DNA from: Phormidium sp. OSCR
GTDB taxonomy: Bacteria; Cyanobacteriota; Cyanobacteriia; Cyanobacteriales; Geitlerinemataceae
Direction: 5' to 3'
Length of the DNA: 56,494 nucleotides
NCBI GenBank assembly: GCA_001314905.1
Contig: LJZT01000015.1
Coordinates: 1-56,494 of the forward strand
Part shown: positions 51,575-56,494 of the stretch, piece after piece
How the letters are laid out: each line of letters opens with the position of its first letter
How positions within the stretch are numbered: position 1 is the first letter of the stretch
Notes under the pieces: model-generated
What the model was told of the DNA's origin: nothing
Databases searched by the model: none
Seen by the model: the letters and a program-made list of their open reading frames with translations, nothing else
Position numbers and translations under genes: made by a program

Positions 51575-53248
51575 TCAAAGAACCTCCAGAGAGAGTATCG
51601 TTTGGTCGTCTTCTTGCTCTTGGGTATTCCCTCGAACGCGATCGAGGAGATGGGATAAATCCATGGGAGAGCCTTCCTGTTGCAAGAGTTCCCAAAGGCC
51701 CTCTTGTTGCAACATAGCCGTCGTCTCCTGGCCCGTCTCATCGACTTGGGTGACACTGGCTTCAGTAATGCCATCACTGGTGAGAAGGAACACATCCCCC
51801 GACGCCAGAGTGACATCCCCCGCCTTGGCCTTCCAGACTGGGAGAATCCCCAGAGGAATACCGCGAGTTTTCAAGAAATTGGGTTCCGCCGTCACCGGTT
51901 GACCCTGTTGAACCTCTTGAACCGTGGTGCGGTGGGGCCAAATCAGAGGATAAATATGTCCAGCATTAGCATAGACAAGCCGACGAGTTTCCGGCGTATA
52001 CCGGGCCAGAACCATCGTAATAAAGCAGTTGTTACTAATTAAGTCATCGGACAGACTCCGGTTGAGATTTTGCATCATCTCATCTGGCGGCGGGGGATTA
52101 TCCTGGGCCAGTTCTCGACGCATAACAGACATCGCACTGGCCATAAACAAGGCTGCTGGAACCCCCTTCCCCGACACATCCCCCAGGGCCAGCCATAAGT
52201 CGCCTTGGGGATGTGGATACACCTCAAAAAAGTCACCGCCGACGCCTCGGGCCGGATAACAGCAGGCTTGAACCTTCTCCGTGTCCGACTCCGGCAGACT
52301 CTGACGCAACAGATTCGACTGAATTTGCCGCGCTACATCTAACTCGGCCAGCATTTTCTCAGCCTGTTCCTGAGTGCGTTGATAGAGTCGAGCTTGAGAC
52401 AGGGCCAAAGCCGCTTGTTCGGCCACCAACTCAATCAAACGGACATCTTCAGCGGACCAAGGGGTGTCACTTCCTGACTGATACAGGGCCAGGATAGCGA
52501 GTAAATTCTGTTGATAAATCAGGGGAACCGCCAAATGAGAGACCGCAGCCTCCTCATCCTGGACTAACTCACTTTGACGAGCTTGGAACACTGACTGCAC
52601 CAAATTCTCATCATAAGGTGAGGTGGTCAACTCCTCTGACTCCTCAGACCCATAGGATACCGCGCCGGAACTGCGCAGTTTATCACCATCGACGGGATAG
52701 AGTTTCGTCCCGGAAGCGTCGAAATTGCGGCCAACGGTTTCGACAATCGTGGCGAGCATACTCTCATAGTCGAGAGATTCTCGTACCGCCGTCATAATAG
52801 CGTTGAGCAGCGACTCCCGGCGCAAAATGCGGTTGAGCTCATTGGTGCGTTGTTTAACAACCTTGTAGGTTTCCGAGGCTTGTTGAACAACGGATTTGAG
52901 TTCTTCAGGATTCCAAGGTTTGGTGATGTATTTGAAGACCTGACCGGAGTTAATGGCTTCAACGAGGTCTTCAACATCGGTGTATCCCGTCAGTAGGATA
53001 CGAATGGTGTCTGGATAGCGGTCAACGGTTTTACTTAAAAATTCAGTCCCATTCATCTCTGGCATACGCTGGTCAGAGATGATAATCGCCATCTCGCCCC
53101 GGTCCTCAAGGACTTGTAGGGCGGACATGGCGCTTTCCGCTTTGTAGACTTGAAACTCCCGTCGAAACGTCCGATAGAGCAAATCGAGGTTGTCCGTTTC
53201 GTCGTCAACCACGAGGAGTTTGAGTTTTTTTTCTTTTCCCCGACTCAT
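51575..53248 (-). CDS. Response regulator - GAF - PP2C (RsbU-like) phosphatase
   Basis: 557 residues. Receiver domain about 9-125 with phospho-acceptor Asp59 (IIISDQRMPEMNG) and the FKYITKPW switch Lys; GAF domain about 165-300 (VSHLAVPLIYQQNLLAILAL); SpoIIE/PP2C phosphatase about 320-555 with metal motifs GVGGDFFEV, LALGDVSGKGVPAALFM and TSDGITEA. A phosphorylated receiver would switch a Ser/Thr phosphatase acting on an STAS anti-anti-sigma protein. The upstream histidine kinase is not in sight. It leads the RsbW-like gene by four bases. Confidence 0.94.
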   Translation of the reverse strand: MSRGKEKKLKLLVVDDETDNLDLLYRTFRREFQVYKAESAMSALQVLEDRGEMAIIISDQRMPEMNGTEFLSKTVDRYPDTIRILLTGYTDVEDLVEAINSGQVFKYITKPWNPEELKSVVQQASETYKVVKQRTNELNRILRRESLLNAIMTAVRESLDYESMLATIVETVGRNFDASGTKLYPVDGDKLRSSGAVSYGSEESEELTTSPYDENLVQSVFQARQSELVQDEEAAVSHLAVPLIYQQNLLAILALYQSGSDTPWSAEDVRLIELVAEQAALALSQARLYQRTQEQAEKMLAELDVARQIQSNLLRQSLPESDTEKVQACCYPARGVGGDFFEVYPHPQGDLWLALGDVSGKGVPAALFMASAMSVMRRELAQDNPPPPDEMMQNLNRSLSDDLISNNCFITMVLARYTPETRRLVYANAGHIYPLIWPHRTTVQEVQQGQPVTAEPNFLKTRGIPLGILPVWKAKAGDVTLASGDVFLLTSDGITEASVTQVDETGQETTAMLQQEGLWELLQQEGSPMDLSHLLDRVRGNTQEQEDDQTILSLEVL

Positions 53249-53583
53249 GCCATCTCCAACTCGTGGGCTAGTTCACAGGGTGCGATCATGGGTCAAGACC
53301 TCCAGTTAACCCCGGAGGCCACTGACATGATCCAGTGACTTTAGGATAGTGAGCGATAGGTCGAACCGTCCGGCTCAAATCGTAAATTCTTCACCGTTGG
53401 GCGATCGCATCTTAGTCATCCTAACTCAAGATCTCACCGACAGCGACCGCAATGGCACTGAGAATTTACAAATTCTCTGTAAATTGCCCCAGAACCGGCG
53501 CTGAAAACGGGTTCCAATTCAGGCACGCCCCTGATGTAGCCGAGTTTCCCGTTTTGCTGTCCTCAAGGGGTGATGGCGATGAC
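53249..53583. other. Intergenic region between the RsbU-like gene and rsmH
   Basis: 335 bp, no gene. At 53461-53484 two overlapping inverted repeats occur: AGAATTT-AC-AAATTCT and ATTTACA-N7-TGTAAAT, which could be an operator for the phosphatase gene some 215 bases away. A weak CCTCC/GGAGG hairpin lies near 53300. A duplicated ATGGCGATGACTC occurs at the right edge, before rsmH's 3' end. Confidence 0.45.
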
Positions 53584-54498
53584 TCATGGCGATGACTCAA
53601 GGTTCTCGTATCGTTGAGCAAAGCGCAGTTTAGCCGATCGCGATCGCGGGTTCACCGCCTGTTCATCGTCTTTAGGGCAAATCGGTTTTTTTGTCAAGAC
53701 CTTAAGCTGATCATGTCCGCGCCAACGATGTTTCACCAAGCGATCTTCGAGACTATGAAAACTAATCGCGCCAATGCGTCCTTCGGGGGCTAACCCCTGC
53801 GGGGCGCGATCGAGCCAAGTTTCGAGACTCTCCAACTCCTGATTGACGGCAATGCGTAGGGCTTGAAACACCCGAGTGGCGGGGTGAATGCGACCATAGC
53901 GATAGCGGCGAGGGACCGTGGCGGCGATCGCCCCAGCTAACTGAGTCGTGGTCAAAAACGGTCGTTGTTGCACAATAGCCCGGGCAATCCGCCGCGAGAG
54001 ACGTTCCTCCCCATAGTGATAAAAGATATCCGCCAACTCCTTCTCATCATGGTGATTCACCAATTCCGCCGCCGTCAGGGACTGACGATCATCCATTCGC
54101 ATATCCAGCGGGGCCTCCTGACGGAAACTAAAACCCCGTTCCGGGATATCCAACTGACCCGAACTGACCCCCAAATCGGCGATAATGCCATCAAACTGGT
54201 GGTCCCGATAGGGAAACTCGGCAAAATTGCCGCGCCAAAAGGAGACGCGATCGCCAAACTCGGCCAAATTCTGGCCCGCCGTCTCCAACGCCATCCCATC
54301 CCGGTCAATGGCCAGTACCTGGGTCTGGGGGGCCGCCTCTAAAATCAAGCGCGTATGGCCCCCCGCCCCCACCGTCGCATCCAGATAACGTCCCCCAGGC
54401 CGAACCTGGAGATACTCAAGAATTTCGCGGGCCAACACCGAAATATGCTGGAACGGTGTCGAGGTAAAATCCGTAGAATTTTCTGCAATTTCAGTCAA
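53584..54498 (-). CDS. rsmH: 16S rRNA (cytosine1402-N4)-methyltransferase RsmH
   Basis: 304 residues. [34 protein letters not shown] (SAM site), [35 protein letters not shown] and [15 protein letters not shown] are the MraW/RsmH blocks. It methylates N4 of C1402 in the ribosomal P site. It stands alone rather than in a division cluster, as is usual in cyanobacteria. Divergent from ndhH across a 152-bp promoter region. Confidence 0.97.
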   Translation of the reverse strand: MTEIAENSTDFTSTPFQHISVLAREILEYLQVRPGGRYLDATVGAGGHTRLILEAAPQTQVLAIDRDGMALETAGQNLAEFGDRVSFWRGNFAEFPYRDHQFDGIIADLGVSSGQLDIPERGFSFRQEAPLDMRMDDRQSLTAAELVNHHDEKELADIFYHYGEERLSRRIARAIVQQRPFLTTTQLAGAIAATVPRRYRYGRIHPATRVFQALRIAVNQELESLETWLDRAPQGLAPEGRIGAISFHSLEDRLVKHRWRGHDQLKVLTKKPICPKDDEQAVNPRSRSAKLRFAQRYENLESSP

Positions 54499-54650
54499 GC
54501 TAATCCCCCATGTTCCCTATAATAAGGGCAACGTCGAAACAAAACGATACATCGAAAATACAGCGAAACGGGGCCGTCAAACCCCGCGATAATCCTTTTT
54601 ACGCTAACAGCTTTCGCTGAGACAAACCCAATCGGATACGTCCTAACCTT

Positions 54651-55835
54651 ATGCCTAACCTCGAAACTCGAACCGAACCGATGGTGCTCAATATGGGACC
54701 GCACCATCCCTCAATGCACGGCGTTCTACGTCTGATTGTCACCCTTGACGGGGAAGATGTCATCGACTGCGAACCCGTCATCGGCTATCTTCACCGAGGT
54801 ATGGAGAAAATCGCCGAAAGCCGCACCAACATCATGTTCGTTCCCTACGTCAGCCGTTGGGACTACGCAGCGGGGATGTTCAACGAAGCCATCACCGTCA
54901 ACGCCCCCGAACAACTAGCCGGCGTTGAGGTTCCCAAACGGGCCAGCTACATCCGCATGATTATGCTGGAACTCAACCGCATCGCCAACCATCTTCTCTG
55001 GCTTGGCCCCTTCCTGGCCGATGTCGGCGCCCAAACCCCCTTTTTCTACATCTTCCGGGAACGGGAACTGATTTATGACCTCTGGGAAGCCGCCACGGGC
55101 CAGCGACTCATCAATAACAACTATTTCCGCATCGGTGGTGTCGCCGCAGATCTCCCCTACGGTTGGGTCGATAAATGCGAAGACTTCTGCGACTACTTCG
55201 ATCCCAAAGTCGATGAGTACGAAAAACTGATCACCAATAACCCGATCTTCCGCCGCCGCATCCAAGGAATTGGCGTGATTAGTCGTGAAGAAGCCATTAA
55301 CTGGGGTCTCTCAGGTCCGATGTTGCGGGCCTCGGGCGTGAAGTGGGACTTGCGTAAGGTCGATTCCTACGAATGTTACGACGAACTCGATTGGGACATT
55401 CACTGGGAAACCGAAGGAGATTGTTACGCCCGCTATCTGGTGCGGATTCGCGAAATGCGCGAGTCGGTTAAAATCCTCCGTCAAGCCCTGAAACAACTTC
55501 CCGGTGGTCCGTTTGAGAACCTAGAAGCCCGACGCATGGCTGAGGGTCCGAAGTCAGAATGGAACGACTTTGACTATCAGTTTATGGGCAAACGGATTCC
55601 CCCCACCTTCAAGATTCCTGAAGGGGAACATTATGTACGCCTCGAATCTGGGAAGGGCGAATTAGGGGTGTTTATTAAAGGGAATAACAACATCTTCCCC
55701 TGGCGGTTCAAAATCCGCGCCGCTGACTTCAATAACTTGCAAATTCTGCCTCACATCTTGCGTGGGGCGAAGGTGGCCGATATTGTGGCCATTCTCGGTA
55801 GTATCGATGTGATTATGGGGTCTGTCGATCGCTAA
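54651..55835 (+). CDS. ndhH: NAD(P)H-quinone oxidoreductase subunit H
   Basis: 394 residues, exactly the usual cyanobacterial length. [53 protein letters not shown], and the C-terminal [20 protein letters not shown] are the 49-kDa/NuoD family blocks. NdhH is part of the peripheral arm of NDH-1 on the thylakoid, serving respiration and cyclic electron flow. A strong terminator follows. Confidence 0.98.
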   Translation: MPNLETRTEPMVLNMGPHHPSMHGVLRLIVTLDGEDVIDCEPVIGYLHRGMEKIAESRTNIMFVPYVSRWDYAAGMFNEAITVNAPEQLAGVEVPKRASYIRMIMLELNRIANHLLWLGPFLADVGAQTPFFYIFRERELIYDLWEAATGQRLINNNYFRIGGVAADLPYGWVDKCEDFCDYFDPKVDEYEKLITNNPIFRRRIQGIGVISREEAINWGLSGPMLRASGVKWDLRKVDSYECYDELDWDIHWETEGDCYARYLVRIREMRESVKILRQALKQLPGGPFENLEARRMAEGPKSEWNDFDYQFMGKRIPPTFKIPEGEHYVRLESGKGELGVFIKGNNNIFPWRFKIRAADFNNLQILPHILRGAKVADIVAILGSIDVIMGSVDR

Positions 55836-55852
55836 CCCCGCCTTAAAATCTT

Positions 55853-55890
55853 CCCCCGTCAGCCATCCCTGACGGGGGTTTCGCATTTTT
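55853..55890 (+). terminator. Rho-independent terminator after ndhH
   Basis: Arms CCCCCGTCAG and CTGACGGGGG, six-base loop, then TTTCGCATTTTT. Textbook form, 17 bases after the ndhH stop. Confidence 0.92.
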
Positions 55891-55897
55891 AGACTCG

Positions 55898-56263
55898 TCA
55901 ACGGCCCGAGGCCCGCTTCCAACTCGCCCGATAGGCGGCAGATTTCTCTAAACGACAGGGATAGCCAGCCCGTCCATCAATCTCCCCGAGACAGGCGAAC
56001 AACTCATCAAAACGCAACCGTAGTTCCGGATGACGGCGTACAATCTCCTGGGCGCGGGGGCTATCGAGGGAGATTTGCACCTGGCGCGATCGCAAACTGA
56101 TACAATAATCGATTCCGGGCTGAAGTTGATGCCGTTGCAGCAAATTGTTGAGTTGCTGGGACGTTTGCATCAGACGCACCCGTGACGACGCTTCTCGGGT
56201 AGCATCATTCTCGTCTTGAGTTAATGCCCGCCAGAACTGACGCAGGCGATCGCCGACTCCCAT
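55898..56263 (-). CDS. Conserved hypothetical protein
   Basis: 121 residues from ATG 56263, which has AGG at a 7-base spacing; a GTG one codon before is also open. Soluble and highly charged: MGVGDRLRQFWRALTQDEND, SQQLNNLLQRHQLQPGIDYC, RFDELFACLGEIDG. No domain recognised. Convergent with ndhH across the terminator. Confidence 0.6.
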   Translation of the reverse strand: MGVGDRLRQFWRALTQDENDATREASSRVRLMQTSQQLNNLLQRHQLQPGIDYCISLRSRQVQISLDSPRAQEIVRRHPELRLRFDELFACLGEIDGRAGYPCRLEKSAAYRASWKRASGR

Positions 56264-56408
56264 CACGTTACCTCACTCTCTACCACAACTTTAGGTATTT
56301 GTCAATAAATATCCTGAATTAATGTCAGGACATCTCCAGCCACCCTCTGCACTGTCCCCAATTGTAGCGGCCTCAATGGCTTATGCCCCTTGCCCCTTGC
56401 CTTTCTTC

Positions 56409-56494
56409 TCCCTGTTCCCTGTTCCCTGTTCCCTGTTCCCTGTTCCCTGTTCCCTGTTCCCTGTTCCCTGTTCCCTGTTCCCTGTTCCCTGTTC
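56409..56494. repeat. STRR array (CCCTGTT), runs off the window
   Basis: About twelve perfect copies of CCCTGTT up to the last base; the true length is unknown. The longest pure heptamer array in the window. The preceding CCCCTTGCCCCTTGCC is a related decayed form. Confidence 0.95.

Noticed and set aside
56409-56494. Heptamer arrays as CRISPR repeats
   Set aside because: Units are contiguous 7-mers without spacers; they are STRRs.
1-56494. HIP1 octamers (GCGATCGC) as regulatory sites
   Set aside because: They occur throughout genes and spacers as expected for a cyanobacterial genome-wide motif and were not annotated one by one.

Overview
The window is cyanobacterial chromosome. Thylakoid and pigment genes (chlD, chlI, a stand-alone PCP-reductase domain, psb32, ndhH), abundant HIP1 octamers (GCGATCGC) and several families of heptameric short tandem repeats (STRRs) all point to a filamentous, Oscillatoriales-type cyanobacterium (Phormidium/Geitlerinema/Sodalinema-like; the genus is a guess). 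I saw no rRNA, tRNA or CRISPR array.

Layout. 1-8.5 kb: 5' end of a Ser/Thr kinase, divergent from an FHA-domain ABC exporter; an ABC-class ATPase; a fasciclin protein; a TnpB remnant; chlD with a small exported protein behind it. 8.5-21.4 kb is an accessory island: a vapBC remnant, a frameshifted MNT gene joined to a beheaded xisI-like gene, an intact Phd/VapC pair, a truncated TPR-CHAT gene start, an unknown membrane protein, a 2089-residue TPR-CHAT (caspase-like) protein with 24 identical-length repeats, a small acidic protein, an MNT gene whose HEPN partner has been lost, and a C-terminal gene fragment coupled to a coiled-coil membrane protein. The last group looks like a CHAT/TPR conflict operon (CATRA-like) interrupted by repeats. 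A tacAT-type toxin pair follows, between perfect 41-bp direct repeats.

21.4-39 kb: feoABC, an ADP-ribosylglycohydrolase, a UspA protein, a family-39 glycosyltransferase, leucyl aminopeptidase, a rimB-like/rimK/M14-deacylase cluster, and a PadR-controlled RND efflux pair with a visible operator. 39-46.4 kb: higBA between perfect 27-bp direct repeats, ruvC, chlI, pfkA, a MntA/HepT pair, and a formylglycine-enzyme-fold protein whose C-terminus and 3' hairpin carry the marks of a diversity-generating retroelement (DGR) target. No reverse transcriptase or template repeat is present, so any diversification would act in trans.

46.4-56.5 kb: housekeeping and signalling genes: a thioredoxin-fold protein, a degenerate histidine kinase, cobH, psb32, a PCP-reductase domain, an RsbU-like phosphatase with an RsbW-like kinase, rsmH, ndhH and a small hypothetical.

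Most notable are the probable trans-acting DGR target, the interrupted TPR-CHAT operon, and two unrelated toxin-antitoxin modules that each sit at a gene's 3' end between copies of that end, as if both arrived by the same insertion route.
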